Part shown: piece by piece, positions 8,560 through 17,570 of the stretch | Layout: the number at the start of each line of letters is the position of its first letter | Numbering within the stretch: the first letter of the stretch is position 1 | Made by a program: the position numbers and the translations under genes | Source: Salticus scenicus | Lineage: Eukaryota; Arthropoda; Arachnida; Araneae; Salticidae | NCBI GenBank assembly: GCA_963930645.1 | Contig: CAWVNO010001198.1 | Location: forward strand, 1,740,001-1,804,000 | Length of the DNA: 64,000 bases | Reading direction: 5' to 3' | The notes under the pieces: generated by a model | The model's database searches: none | What the model saw: only the letters and a program-made list of their open reading frames with translations | What the model was told of the DNA's origin: nothing

Positions 8560-9468
8560 ATGATATCCTTGTTGCAACTCATCAAATTTAGTTCCAAGCA
8601 TAGTGAAAGTCATAGTGTGTTAATTGACTTTCAACAAATCTATGTTCGTAATATTCTTCTATTTTGTACGGGCCTTGGCATGGCTCGCATTTTATTTGGA
8701 CAAAATATAATTTGCCAAGTAACAGAAAAAAGCGTGTCGCAATCTTTTGTCGATACAAAATGTTTCATAAATGGAACCATGACTAGAGATGAACCAGTAA
8801 TTTATCACGATTATTATCAATGGGTGTCTGTTTATTTACTATTATTGGCATTTGGATTTTATTTTCCATATTCCGTTTGGACAAAATTATTTGGAAATTA
8901 TCTACGATACCTAGAAAGCTTGGCTGATAAACCTGAAGACGTAATTCGAGTCATTAAGGATTCGAAAGGAAATTTAATATTCTTTAAAACGCTGGCATTG
9001 GAAATATTTTATATATTTTACGTAATGTTAATATTATACATAACCAATATTTTTTTTAACAACATTTGGGGTCATTTCGGCTGGTCGATAAAATCAATTT
9101 ATACAATTTTTCCAGACAACGGGTCGTGTTTCGTTACCTATTATCACAGTAGTGGATCTACAGCTGGAAAATTCAATTGTCTCTTACCATTAAGCAGTGT
9201 ATATCGTAAAATATTTATGCTACTTTATGGGATTGTACTCATACTAATACTATTAAATTTTTTGACGATGCTATATAGAGTTCGAATGATAATTGTCAGA
9301 AATAAATATATAAATGTATGGTGGGCATTTATGATTGCAAAACAATCTACTGTTTCGTGGAATGCTAGAAAGAAATTGGATTTAGCGTATTATAAAATGC
9401 TGAGCAATTCTAAGGAAAATTTGATACAATTAAATGATTTAAAAGATGAAGAGTTAAAGATTGTCTAA
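8560..9468 (+). CDS. Viral innexin (gap-junction/hemichannel protein)
   Basis: 302 residues with the innexin signature YYQWV (85-89) at the start of the second membrane helix (VYLLLLAFGFYFPYSVW). Four membrane segments are visible (about 28-46, 88-107, 145-170, 217-242). The first extracellular loop has two cysteines (C52, C68) and the second loop has two (GSCFVTYYH and KFNCLLP), as innexins require. Innexins form gap junctions and hemichannels in the invertebrate plasma membrane. Viral versions (vinnexins) are best known from ichnoviruses of parasitoid wasps. The protein is somewhat shorter than typical insect innexins (about 360), mainly at the cytoplasmic C-terminus. The TAA stop merges into the next A run. 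Confidence 0.92.
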   Translation: MISLLQLIKFSSKHSESHSVLIDFQQIYVRNILLFCTGLGMARILFGQNIICQVTEKSVSQSFVDTKCFINGTMTRDEPVIYHDYYQWVSVYLLLLAFGFYFPYSVWTKLFGNYLRYLESLADKPEDVIRVIKDSKGNLIFFKTLALEIFYIFYVMLILYITNIFFNNIWGHFGWSIKSIYTIFPDNGSCFVTYYHSSGSTAGKFNCLLPLSSVYRKIFMLLYGIVLILILLNFLTMLYRVRMIIVRNKYINVWWAFMIAKQSTVSWNARKKLDLAYYKMLSNSKENLIQLNDLKDEELKIV

Positions 9469-9484
9469 AAAAAAAAAAAAAAAA

Positions 9485-9527
<43 letters not shown>
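9467..9527. repeat. A(n)T(n) tract 8, fused to a stop codon
   Basis: 22 A then 39 T. The A run begins inside the innexin TAA stop, leaving no room for a separate polyadenylation signal. Confidence 0.95.
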
Positions 9528-9531
<4 letters not shown>

Positions 9532-9532
9532 A

Positions 9533-9563
9533 TTGGGCGTGGCTTTTATTTAAAGTATATAAG
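9533..9563 (+). promoter_or_regulatory. Promoter of the zinc-finger gene
   Basis: TTGGGCGTGGC (9533-9543) and TATATAAG (9556-9563), 44 bases before the ATG. Confidence 0.65.
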
Positions 9564-9606
9564 TGTATGCATTTACAATTTGCAACATTTTACTCGTATC
9601 AGTCAA

Positions 9607-10047
9607 ATGGAAGACGTATTAGATTCCGAAGCATACTTTAAATGTGACTATTGTCCAATGTTATTTTACGAAGAAACATATTTGACGGCACACATTAATG
9701 AGGGCAATCACTTATATTCGTCAATATGTAGTTATTGTCGCAAAATATTTTCACCTGGGACTACTAAAGATATTTTTGATGATCATTTCGCTAACACGTG
9801 TATTTCGTCAAATGATCAAGGTATTGGAACTATATCCTTATTCAAATCTGAGAACAACGAAAAAACTAATTGTTGGGCATATATCGACGGTCAAACATTT
9901 TATTTAATACAATCTGCAGAAAAGGTTTCAACGTTTCCATTTTTTTGGCCTATTATACATTATTCTGATGACACAGTATTAAATGCGCTGCACTGGGAAT
10001 TTGATGAGAGATTACGGTTGCGAGTAAATTATAACATATTTGGATAA
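9607..10047 (+). CDS. C2H2-type zinc-finger protein
   Basis: 146 residues from the ATG at 9607, which follows the TATA box at a sensible distance (an upstream in-frame TTG is ignored). The N-terminal part has a classical finger, C-x2-C-x12-H-x5-H (FKCDYCPMLF...HINEGNH), followed by a second C-x2-C...H-x4-C module (SICSYCRKIF...HFANTC). The C-terminal half is unassigned and Trp/Phe-rich. A DNA- or protein-binding role is likely but the target is unknown. Confidence 0.75.
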   Translation: MEDVLDSEAYFKCDYCPMLFYEETYLTAHINEGNHLYSSICSYCRKIFSPGTTKDIFDDHFANTCISSNDQGIGTISLFKSENNEKTNCWAYIDGQTFYLIQSAEKVSTFPFFWPIIHYSDDTVLNALHWEFDERLRLRVNYNIFG

Positions 10048-10103
10048 AACTCTGATATCTTGTAGAGGGTCTTCTGAAACGTGTAAAAAACCAAGTCCGG
10101 TTG

Positions 10104-10166
<63 letters not shown>
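10104..10166. repeat. A(n)T(n) tract 9
   Basis: 27 A then 36 T. Confidence 0.95.
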
Positions 10167-10169
<3 letters not shown>

Positions 10170-10170
10170 G

Positions 10171-10245
10171 GTGGGTGTGGCTCGGCTATATATAGGGTGG
10201 CTAGTGTACCAACACCATCATTCTGTTTGAACCTTTTCCAGTATC
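10171..10245 (+). promoter_or_regulatory. Promoter of the CxC-repeat gene
   Basis: GTGGGTGTGGC (10171-10181), TATATATA (10186-10194) and CATCATTCTG about 30 bases on. The whole cassette is duplicated at 5449-5530. A second TATA-like CATAAATAG lies near 10256. Confidence 0.7.
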
Positions 10246-10317
10246 AGTCCGACCGCATAAATAGCTCTTGAAAACTTTATCGAATCCTGTTTTCGTGCTC
10301 TTGTGACGTGTTTCAAG

Positions 10318-10981
10318 ATGACTACAACTTATTTAGATGCTCTGCAAAAGAAGTACAAGATTTATAATAATCGAGTTAATATTTTACATTTCGAAGTATT
10401 ATCTCGTTGTAATAATAGTCGTTTAAAATTTCTTTTGAACAAGAGAGATGAATTACACTTAAATAATTGCGTATGGTGTCAGGACGATGTAATAGAGGGA
10501 CCTGATACTTGTCTTTGCATCTACGCTAAGAGATCTCCAGAAAAATATTTAGCTGACGAAATGCTTTCAGGAAATTTTCAAAAATTACATAAGGATAAGG
10601 AAGAACGTTTAAGCGGATCTTCAGCAGCGTTTACTTATCCCGATTCTCATCAAATTGAAAATGTACGAGATTTTTACAAGCGTTGTGTATCAGACAGACA
10701 AAATGTCTTCAAATGGTATGAAGAATACAAAACTACAAAGAATGCTATACAGTTTGAAATAAAAGTGAGAGAAATGGGAAAAAATCGAGAAATCGATGTA
10801 ATTCTTAATTCTGAAAGTAGAGAATGGCACTTGACAGATTGTATGAGATGCGTTTTAGCTGAAGGATCTCCAGATACATGTTCTTGCCAAAAAGCCTTAA
10901 TGGATCCTGCAAAATATCTTCGAGAGCGATATAATTTAATAGAACAGACAAAGGAAATAATACCATATAATTATCTTACGG

Positions 10982-10986
<5 letters not shown>
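10318..10986 (+). CDS. Protein with two repeated Cys modules (CxxC...CxC)
   Basis: 222 residues with two internally duplicated modules. Module 1 is NNCVWCQDDVIEGPDTCLC (about residues 50-68) followed by PEKYLADE. Module 2 is TDCMRCVLAEGSPDTCSC (about 176-193) followed by PAKYLRER. Each CxxC...CxC set could bind zinc. A one-module relative lies at 42309-42734. Both have a helical stretch before the module. No known family recognised. The ATG at 10318 is chosen over an upstream GTG. Confidence 0.75.
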
Positions 10987-10989
<3 letters not shown>

Positions 10990-11038
<49 letters not shown>

Positions 11039-11288
11039 TTATAAATATATTATAAATATATTATAAATATATTATAATATAAATATAATTATATTATAAT
11101 ATAAATATAATATAAATATAATATAATATAAATATATTATAAATATAATATAATATAAATATATTATAAATATATTATAATATAAATGTAATATTAATAT
11201 AATATAAATATATTATAAATATAAATATAATATTAATATAATATAAATATATTATAAATATAATATAAATATATTATAAATATAAGCA
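10990..11288. repeat. A run and AT satellite (TATAAATATA-type)
   Basis: A 27-base A run continues into about 270 bases made only of A and T, mostly TATAAATATAATATA-like units. A matching but opposite region is at about 45600-45799. Possible replication origin or unwinding element; no gene. Confidence 0.85.
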
Positions 11289-11316
<28 letters not shown>

Positions 11317-11319
<3 letters not shown>

Positions 11320-11411
11320 ATCCATTTCTATAGGGTAGCTACGATTCATGCTCCTACCTTCTCCTATTTTGCTCCGACTTGCTTTTTGTGGCAACGAGCT
11401 TCAAGGTCATA
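11317..11411 (+). repeat. 95-bp arm inverted relative to 45.5 kb
   Basis: Unique-looking sequence between A runs, from CTATCCATTTCTATAGGG through GCTCCGACTTGC to TCAAGGTCAT. Its near-perfect reverse complement is at about 45490-45595. Both copies sit between an A/T homopolymer and an AT satellite. It ends in the nuclear-receptor-like TCAAGGTCA (11401-11409). Confidence 0.8.
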
Positions 11412-11412
11412 C

Positions 11413-11466
11413 AAAAAAAAAAAAAAAAAAAAAAAAATATTTTTTTTTTTTTTTTTTTTTTTTTTT
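11413..11466. repeat. A(n)T(n) tract 10
   Basis: 25 A, then TAT, then T to 11466. A TATATAAA box follows at 11485-11492 without a GC box, and CCTCATTCTGTCTC gives an initiator about 30 bases later. Confidence 0.93.
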
Positions 11467-11584
11467 GATATATCTTTACTCGACTATATAAAGGGTAGCT
11501 AACATACCCACATCCTCATTCTGTCTCGTGCTGCGAAAATGCGTCCGGTCATACTAAGTTCTGATCTACACAATCAAGCTTATA

Positions 11585-12598
11585 ATGAGTTGTGCGCTGT
11601 CTGAACAGGATTACCATAAATTTATTGACGTGTATGGAAATAAATATAATCGACAGCATTTTATAGCCATACGTTTCAAACGAGCCATCATAACCTACCA
11701 TTGTACCGAGTTTGATACGACTCCTATCGATCCTCCCAACGATAGTATTGTCGTGCTACGGGGTAGCTATTGCCCAGACATTCAGCTCGATAACAAATGT
11801 ATTTTACTTTACACGATTGGAAAGAACGTTATCAAGGGTGGCATACGCGTACCAGATCAAGCACCCAATACTTTACTGCGAGCCTTAATACCAGAAGACC
11901 AAACTAAGGTATGTGAATTTTACCACTCAACGCTTTACGTGATAGCTTCCGAAAACCCATTTCCAAAAATTACGAAAACGTGTAAGAAAAATAAGGCTTT
12001 TCGAGCTTTAGTGACTTTTGTGGAAGCGACGAAAAAAAATAGAATTTTGACGTTAGAAGAGGCTGCTAGTATCCGTTTCTTTAAAAGACACTGCCAAAAA
12101 TTGAATAATTTTAACCGATGGAGTCCGTTCGCATTAAATATCGTTTATAAAAAATTTTATTCGCTAACCCATGCTTTACCAACAAGTCATATAGGCAAAC
12201 AATTGTTTAGACTTTTAAAGCGATCGAAAAAAGCTCCCGAATACATTATCGATTCTGATTTTTACAGATGCGAGGTATTTTTTACAGATATCGAACCCGT
12301 CGGCGTAATGTGCCTCTTCGAAGCCGATAAATTGAAATACGTGTCGCCTATGGTAGTCAAAGAAACGTCTGAAAAATTTCGAGATACTAATTATATCGAA
12401 TGTAATACGTGGTTGCCCCTTTACAAGGATAAACAAACTTGGAACGACTACTGTTTACCGTTTTACGTACATGATTTGAGCAAGAAAAAAATTCAACTCA
12501 AACAAGTACTTTTGTGGCTACAAAATTCAACGGTAGAAAAATATCAGCTACTCTACAAAGACTTAGAACAAATCGGAAAAATTCTTTTCGACGAATAG
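11585..12598 (+). CDS. Conserved-looking protein of unknown function
   Basis: 337 residues, no membrane segment or familiar motif. Composition and codon use are less A+T-biased than in the accessory genes, resembling the core genes here. It is followed after only 9 bases by the giant coiled-coil gene, so the two probably form one transcription unit driven by the TATA box at 11485. The pairing suggests a structural or assembly role, but this is inference. Confidence 0.7.
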   Translation: MSCALSEQDYHKFIDVYGNKYNRQHFIAIRFKRAIITYHCTEFDTTPIDPPNDSIVVLRGSYCPDIQLDNKCILLYTIGKNVIKGGIRVPDQAPNTLLRALIPEDQTKVCEFYHSTLYVIASENPFPKITKTCKKNKAFRALVTFVEATKKNRILTLEEAASIRFFKRHCQKLNNFNRWSPFALNIVYKKFYSLTHALPTSHIGKQLFRLLKRSKKAPEYIIDSDFYRCEVFFTDIEPVGVMCLFEADKLKYVSPMVVKETSEKFRDTNYIECNTWLPLYKDKQTWNDYCLPFYVHDLSKKKIQLKQVLLWLQNSTVEKYQLLYKDLEQIGKILFDE

Positions 12599-12607
12599 AA
12601 AAACAAG

Positions 12608-15600
12608 ATGATTTTCAGAACCTTGATAGAGGCCATCATAAAATGGCAGCGAGATCCAGACGACGTGCTGGCTCTCAGTACTATAAACACTTTAAAAAGA
12701 GAATTGCAGAACGATTTGACTCAAGCGTACGATTTGAGCAGACCGCTCATCGAACGAAATGCAAACTTATATTGGACTAGCAGTAGTTTTTTAGATTTTT
12801 TATTCAAGCTATACAAACTACCAACAGCTATCGATTCTTCATCTGAAGATAAAGGTTTATCGAAGTTATTGGATGAATGTAAAAACGAAAAGGATAGGTT
12901 GTCTAAAGAATTGGAATACTATAAAAACGAAAAGGATAGGCTGTTTAAAGCATTGGACACAAACAAAACTAAGCCTAAACAATTTTTTGATGCGGATTAC
13001 AGTCATAAAAATGACTCGTCGAGCGATCAGGCAAATCTCACAAAAAACCTGACCGATTTAACAAAAGACCATGAATCTCTAAAGAAAAAAATGGATAGGT
13101 TCGAAACTGAAAACAATAGTTTAAAACAACAACTAGATGCATGCAAAGAAGAAAAACGTACTTTAGATAGCAAATTATCAGATGCAGAGCATAATATTAC
13201 CGTTCTCACACGAACTAACAATACTTATAAGAAGCAGATACTAGAGTTGGAAACATCTATATCTGACGTTACTATAAAATCGGACCGTCAAATAGCAGAA
13301 TTTAGGCTATTGAAATCGCGCTACGATGATCAATACAAAATTTTCAAAGCTTTAATGGAAAGATCCAATGTGAATACAATGTCTCCTTCAATGAATGAAA
13401 CTGTTTTAAATCAACGTAATTTCCCAATTGAGTATGTTGATAATTCCGTCGAACAATCTCAAACGGCATTGACATATCCTGTCCAGTATGCAATACAATC
13501 TGGATTAGACTCACAAAACCCGATGCTAAATGCATCACCCATTGCGATGCCAGGAGTAGAAGGATTTCCATTGCAGTTACAATCTGGGGCCGAATCTTCA
13601 GTCACATCGCAACAACTTGCGACAACATCCTATAACCAACCCGTAAATGGGTTAGTTACACAATTAAATAACAAGATAAATATTTTAAATGAAAAAATTG
13701 GTATATTAGAAAAGGAAAAACAAAATTTGCTAGAGGGTAAGAATGCTAATCAGGCAGAGATACTCTATTTAAAAGAACAATGTCAAAACATGTGTAACTC
13801 GGGTGTAAACGAACTTAATAAATTGCATCAAGAGGGTTCAGCATTATTGTTTCAAGCTCAAGAACGCGAGAAAAATTTGACTGATCAATTGCATAGTAAT
13901 CAAAATATGCAGTATCCAGTTTTACCATTAACCAATTCGTCAGACAACATAAATTATTTAAAGTCAGAAATTCAAATTAAAGACGAAGAAATCAAAGAGA
14001 AGGACAAAATAATACAGGACCTTGCAGAAGGTAAAACGGTTCCAAGAAAGGAATACGATGAATTATTAGCGAAGCTTAATAAGCTAGATGCGGAACACCG
14101 AACCTTAGCTAATGAGTATGAACCGTTAACTAAAGCATTTGAAGAGGTCCAGTACTTGCATAATAAATTAGGTGATGAACATGAGAATTTGAAGAAAGAA
14201 CATGTAACTTTACAAGAATTATATACTCAAACACAAAATACGAATCAAACATTGACCCAAGTAAATAGTAACTCAGATAATCAATATAGTGAATTGGCTG
14301 AGCGAAAACAAAATTTAGATGCTAAATACGAAACATTGTCCAACGATTATAAAGAGTTAGAAACTAAATATAATGCCTTATTAAAGACGCGTGAAAAATC
14401 AAAATCTCAGCACGGATCGGCAAGAATAAGACACGGGCTATTGACAGAAACAAATGAGTCATTATTAACTCAAAACGACTCATTAAAACAAACAATAGAC
14501 CAATTGCAAAATGAAAAACGTACTTTAGCAGAAGTACAACTATCTTTAAATCAAACAATGGAACAAGTTGTAGAATCAGAACAGCTAACAGGCGAAAACC
14601 AAACAATGGAACAATTGCGAGAAGAAAAAAGAGTTTTAGAAGGACAACTAGCACACGAAAGCCAAAACCTGGCAGAATGCAATGCTAAAATAGAAGATTT
14701 AGAAACACAACTAGCAAATACACGGACGATATTTAATACTGCAGATCATACATTACAAACTCAAAACAGCTCTTTAAAACAAACAATAGAACAATTGCAA
14801 GCTGAAAAAAGTGCTTTAGAAGAACAACTAACACGCGAAACCCAAAATCTGGCAGAATGCAATGCTAAAATAGAAAATTTACAAACACAAATAACAAATG
14901 TACAGGTATCAAATACTGCAAATCAAACAATAGACCAATTGCGAGCTGAAAAAAGAGCTTTAGAAGACCAACTAACACGCGAAACCCAAAATCTGGCAGA
15001 ATGTAATACTAACGTAGCAGCTTTACAAACACAAATAACGAATGCACAGGTATCAAATACTGCAAATCAAACATTACAAACTCAAAACAACTCTTTAAAT
15101 CAAACAATAGAACAATTGCAAGCTGAAAAAAGAGCTTTAGAAGATCAACTAGCACGCGAAAGCCAAAAGCTGGCCGAATGCAATACTAACGTAGAAACTT
15201 TACAAACACAAATAACTAATGTACCGATATTAAATACTACAATTAAAAAATTACAAACTCAAATCGACACTTTAAATCAAACAATAAACCAATTGCAAAA
15301 TGATAAAAGAACTTTAAAAGCGAAACTAACAAATGAAAAGCGAAAGCTGGTAGAAAATAATGCTAACGTAGATAATTTAAAAACGCAACTAGCGAATGCA
15401 CAGGCATTACAAACTTCAGATCAAACATTACAAACTCAAAACGACCCTTTAAATAAAAGAATAGAACAATTGCAAGATGAAAAAAGAGATTTAGAACGAA
15501 AACTAGCAGAAACCACGAAGTCTTTTCAACGACAAATAGAACGATTGGAACTTGAAAAAGGAAATTTAGAAAATAAAACGGTACATTCCACGGACATTTT

Positions 15601-17242
15601 AAAAAGAACAATAGAACAATTGCAAGGTGACAAAGGAGCTTTACAAGAACAATTATTAGATGTAAACGAAAAGCTGGCAGCATGCAACATTAGCCTAACT
15701 AATTTAAAAACACAAATATCGAATGGACAGGTATTAAATACTGCAGATCAACAAGTCATAGATTTTTTAAAAGATACCTATAATATGGAAAATTGGCAGA
15801 ACTTTTTCTTAGAACAATGGCCAGAAGATACAAAACTCATTCTTGCGGTGAGTAAACAATGTGACAAGGTTAGAGACGAATCTAATTATGATAATATATC
15901 GGCGTATAATTTTGGCAATATAATATTATCCTTAACTTCCAGATCTCCTACTGATACTACGAAAATAACTGAAATTGCAACAATGTTTCGGATACCGAAC
16001 GATGATAATGTCGTCGCGAATATCAAGATTTTAATAGATAAGTATGCGAGGTGTATCGATGCAATTAATCAGCTAGGTTGCGGTATCAATGCAGATAATT
16101 TTCCTACTAAAATAATTGAAATATGGAATCATATTAAAGAAGCTGCACAACGTTTCGTATCAATTGATAATGAAGTTTGGTGTATAAATTTTTTGACGGC
16201 GATGCAACAAGAATTTGAAATAAATCATACAATCATCAATGAATTTCAAGCACTGACTCCAGACATTCCTAATAATGATAAATTACAATGGAAAGATTCA
16301 TTTATTAAGCGATTTTATGAATTTCAAAAATTTACTCAAAATTTTATATTTTCAGGAAATTCTGTAGAACAGTTCTCCCTTAATTTAAGTAATATCGCTA
16401 AAAAAATAAATCCAGAAAGTTTAAACGAGCAGCAATGGATGAAAATATTTATAATGAATATTACATCATTTGTTGAAAAATTACGAGATAAATACCCTTC
16501 GGAAAAAAATTTTAGTGAATGGGTAAGCGATATGTTATCTCCTTTGCCTGATAAAGAGATTAATTCAACAGAAGCCGAAAATATTGGTTTGTTGTATAAA
16601 GCATGGTTAAACATATTAAATTTTGAGCCTAATACAAGTCCAGAACAGTTCACAGATTTATTAAATGAACACATGAAAGCGTTCGCCAATAGGAAAAGAA
16701 GATCAATTCAAACGGTAGAGGATTTGGGAGAAACAAGTGATAAAAAAATTCTATTAGATCAAAATTGGACTGTAATTGAACTACAAAATTTGTTTTATAA
16801 TTTATATAGGGGGTATTTCAAACTACGATTTAATATTTCGAAACAACTTTTGCCCGACGTTGAAGAATATAAAGATCAAATTGAAGTTAAATTGCGGTTA
16901 TTAAGGAAACTTAAAAGAGACATTCGGGGAAATACACTTATGGTAATTTATCAGGATTACTTATATTACGATTTAAAAACCATACTTAGAATAGACTTAG
17001 ACAAAATATTTTTGGATACTGTGGATAAAGATCAATTATTTATTACTACTTGTAATGCAACTGAAAATTATTTACACACATTATTGTCTAATGAAAATGC
17101 TATACCGTTATCAGAACCTGCATTAAATATTTCAAGTGCTATTGGTATGGACTCGGAACAGATTGAGGAAGAAGAAAACATGGAAGCAAGAAATGAGGAA
17201 GAAGAAAATTTACACGCAAAAAGGATGAATACGGCTAGTTGA
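12608..17242 (+). CDS. Giant repeat-rich coiled-coil protein
   Basis: 1544 residues. A short N-terminal domain (1-75) precedes heptad-rich coiled coil from about 85 to 1050, interrupted by a Gln/Ser/Pro-rich segment around 250-340. Between roughly residues 620 and 960 the coil is made of related units of about 45-60 residues carrying TIEQLQAEKRALE-, LAECNAK- and LQTQIT-like blocks. The C-terminal 480 residues look globular (helical, Trp/Phe-containing) and end in an acidic tail (EEEENMEARNEEEEN). It could be a tegument, matrix or scaffolding protein; a loose functional analogy to baculovirus Ac66 (desmoplakin-like) is possible. Stop is followed by A(n)T(n) tract 11. Confidence 0.8.
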   Translation: MIFRTLIEAIIKWQRDPDDVLALSTINTLKRELQNDLTQAYDLSRPLIERNANLYWTSSSFLDFLFKLYKLPTAIDSSSEDKGLSKLLDECKNEKDRLSKELEYYKNEKDRLFKALDTNKTKPKQFFDADYSHKNDSSSDQANLTKNLTDLTKDHESLKKKMDRFETENNSLKQQLDACKEEKRTLDSKLSDAEHNITVLTRTNNTYKKQILELETSISDVTIKSDRQIAEFRLLKSRYDDQYKIFKALMERSNVNTMSPSMNETVLNQRNFPIEYVDNSVEQSQTALTYPVQYAIQSGLDSQNPMLNASPIAMPGVEGFPLQLQSGAESSVTSQQLATTSYNQPVNGLVTQLNNKINILNEKIGILEKEKQNLLEGKNANQAEILYLKEQCQNMCNSGVNELNKLHQEGSALLFQAQEREKNLTDQLHSNQNMQYPVLPLTNSSDNINYLKSEIQIKDEEIKEKDKIIQDLAEGKTVPRKEYDELLAKLNKLDAEHRTLANEYEPLTKAFEEVQYLHNKLGDEHENLKKEHVTLQELYTQTQNTNQTLTQVNSNSDNQYSELAERKQNLDAKYETLSNDYKELETKYNALLKTREKSKSQHGSARIRHGLLTETNESLLTQNDSLKQTIDQLQNEKRTLAEVQLSLNQTMEQVVESEQLTGENQTMEQLREEKRVLEGQLAHESQNLAECNAKIEDLETQLANTRTIFNTADHTLQTQNSSLKQTIEQLQAEKSALEEQLTRETQNLAECNAKIENLQTQITNVQVSNTANQTIDQLRAEKRALEDQLTRETQNLAECNTNVAALQTQITNAQVSNTANQTLQTQNNSLNQTIEQLQAEKRALEDQLARESQKLAECNTNVETLQTQITNVPILNTTIKKLQTQIDTLNQTINQLQNDKRTLKAKLTNEKRKLVENNANVDNLKTQLANAQALQTSDQTLQTQNDPLNKRIEQLQDEKRDLERKLAETTKSFQRQIERLELEKGNLENKTVHSTDILKRTIEQLQGDKGALQEQLLDVNEKLAACNISLTNLKTQISNGQVLNTADQQVIDFLKDTYNMENWQNFFLEQWPEDTKLILAVSKQCDKVRDESNYDNISAYNFGNIILSLTSRSPTDTTKITEIATMFRIPNDDNVVANIKILIDKYARCIDAINQLGCGINADNFPTKIIEIWNHIKEAAQRFVSIDNEVWCINFLTAMQQEFEINHTIINEFQALTPDIPNNDKLQWKDSFIKRFYEFQKFTQNFIFSGNSVEQFSLNLSNIAKKINPESLNEQQWMKIFIMNITSFVEKLRDKYPSEKNFSEWVSDMLSPLPDKEINSTEAENIGLLYKAWLNILNFEPNTSPEQFTDLLNEHMKAFANRKRRSIQTVEDLGETSDKKILLDQNWTVIELQNLFYNLYRGYFKLRFNISKQLLPDVEEYKDQIEVKLRLLRKLKRDIRGNTLMVIYQDYLYYDLKTILRIDLDKIFLDTVDKDQLFITTCNATENYLHTLLSNENAIPLSEPALNISSAIGMDSEQIEEEENMEARNEEEENLHAKRMNTAS
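14460..15490 (+). repeat. Degenerate in-frame tandem repeat inside the coiled-coil gene
   Basis: At least six imperfect units, about 150-210 bases apart, each containing CAAACAATAGAACAATTG-like and CAAAACTCTTTAAA-like blocks. Unit length varies in multiples of three, as expected for expansion under coding constraint. Confidence 0.7.
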
Positions 17243-17275
17243 AATATATAGATAAACTACACCCAACCAACCCTC

Positions 17276-17277
<2 letters not shown>

Positions 17278-17320
<43 letters not shown>

Positions 17321-17333
17321 TTTTTTTTTTTTT
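17278..17333. repeat. A(n)T(n) tract 11
   Basis: 39 A then 17 T. Confidence 0.95.
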
Positions 17334-17335
17334 GA

Positions 17336-17347
17336 GTGGGCGTGGTT

Positions 17348-17379
<32 letters not shown>

Positions 17380-17420
17380 GCTGGCTAGTGTACCCACACA
17401 TTATTATGTCTCAAGGTATG
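17336..17420 (+). promoter_or_regulatory. Second orphan promoter cassette
   Basis: GTGGGCGTGG (17336-17345), a long TATA run (17352-17379), ACATTATTATGTCTC and a GCTGGCAACAACC leader motif. No plus-strand gene follows; the next gene (17571-18539) is on the minus strand and is the second Tyr-Pro repeat gene, as at 5449. Confidence 0.6.
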
Positions 17421-17570
17421 CTGGCAACAACCTTCTAGTTTAGACTTTGAAAAATTTGTTAAATTAAACATTGATATTATTTATAGATTGTCTTATGAAA
17501 CGCGTAAAAGGACTAAACATAATATTTTCTTACATGGCTTTGGCGACACGATCGCACTTTATATGACTTT

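Noticed and set aside
11017..11288. AT satellite as a CRISPR array
   Set aside because: Pure A/T low-complexity DNA without regular repeats and unique spacers, and the genome is viral with eukaryotic promoters.
13027..16689. Minus-strand ORFs inside the giant coiled-coil gene
   Set aside because: Shadows of the strongly biased coding strand, Leu/Phe/Val-rich, with no start context.
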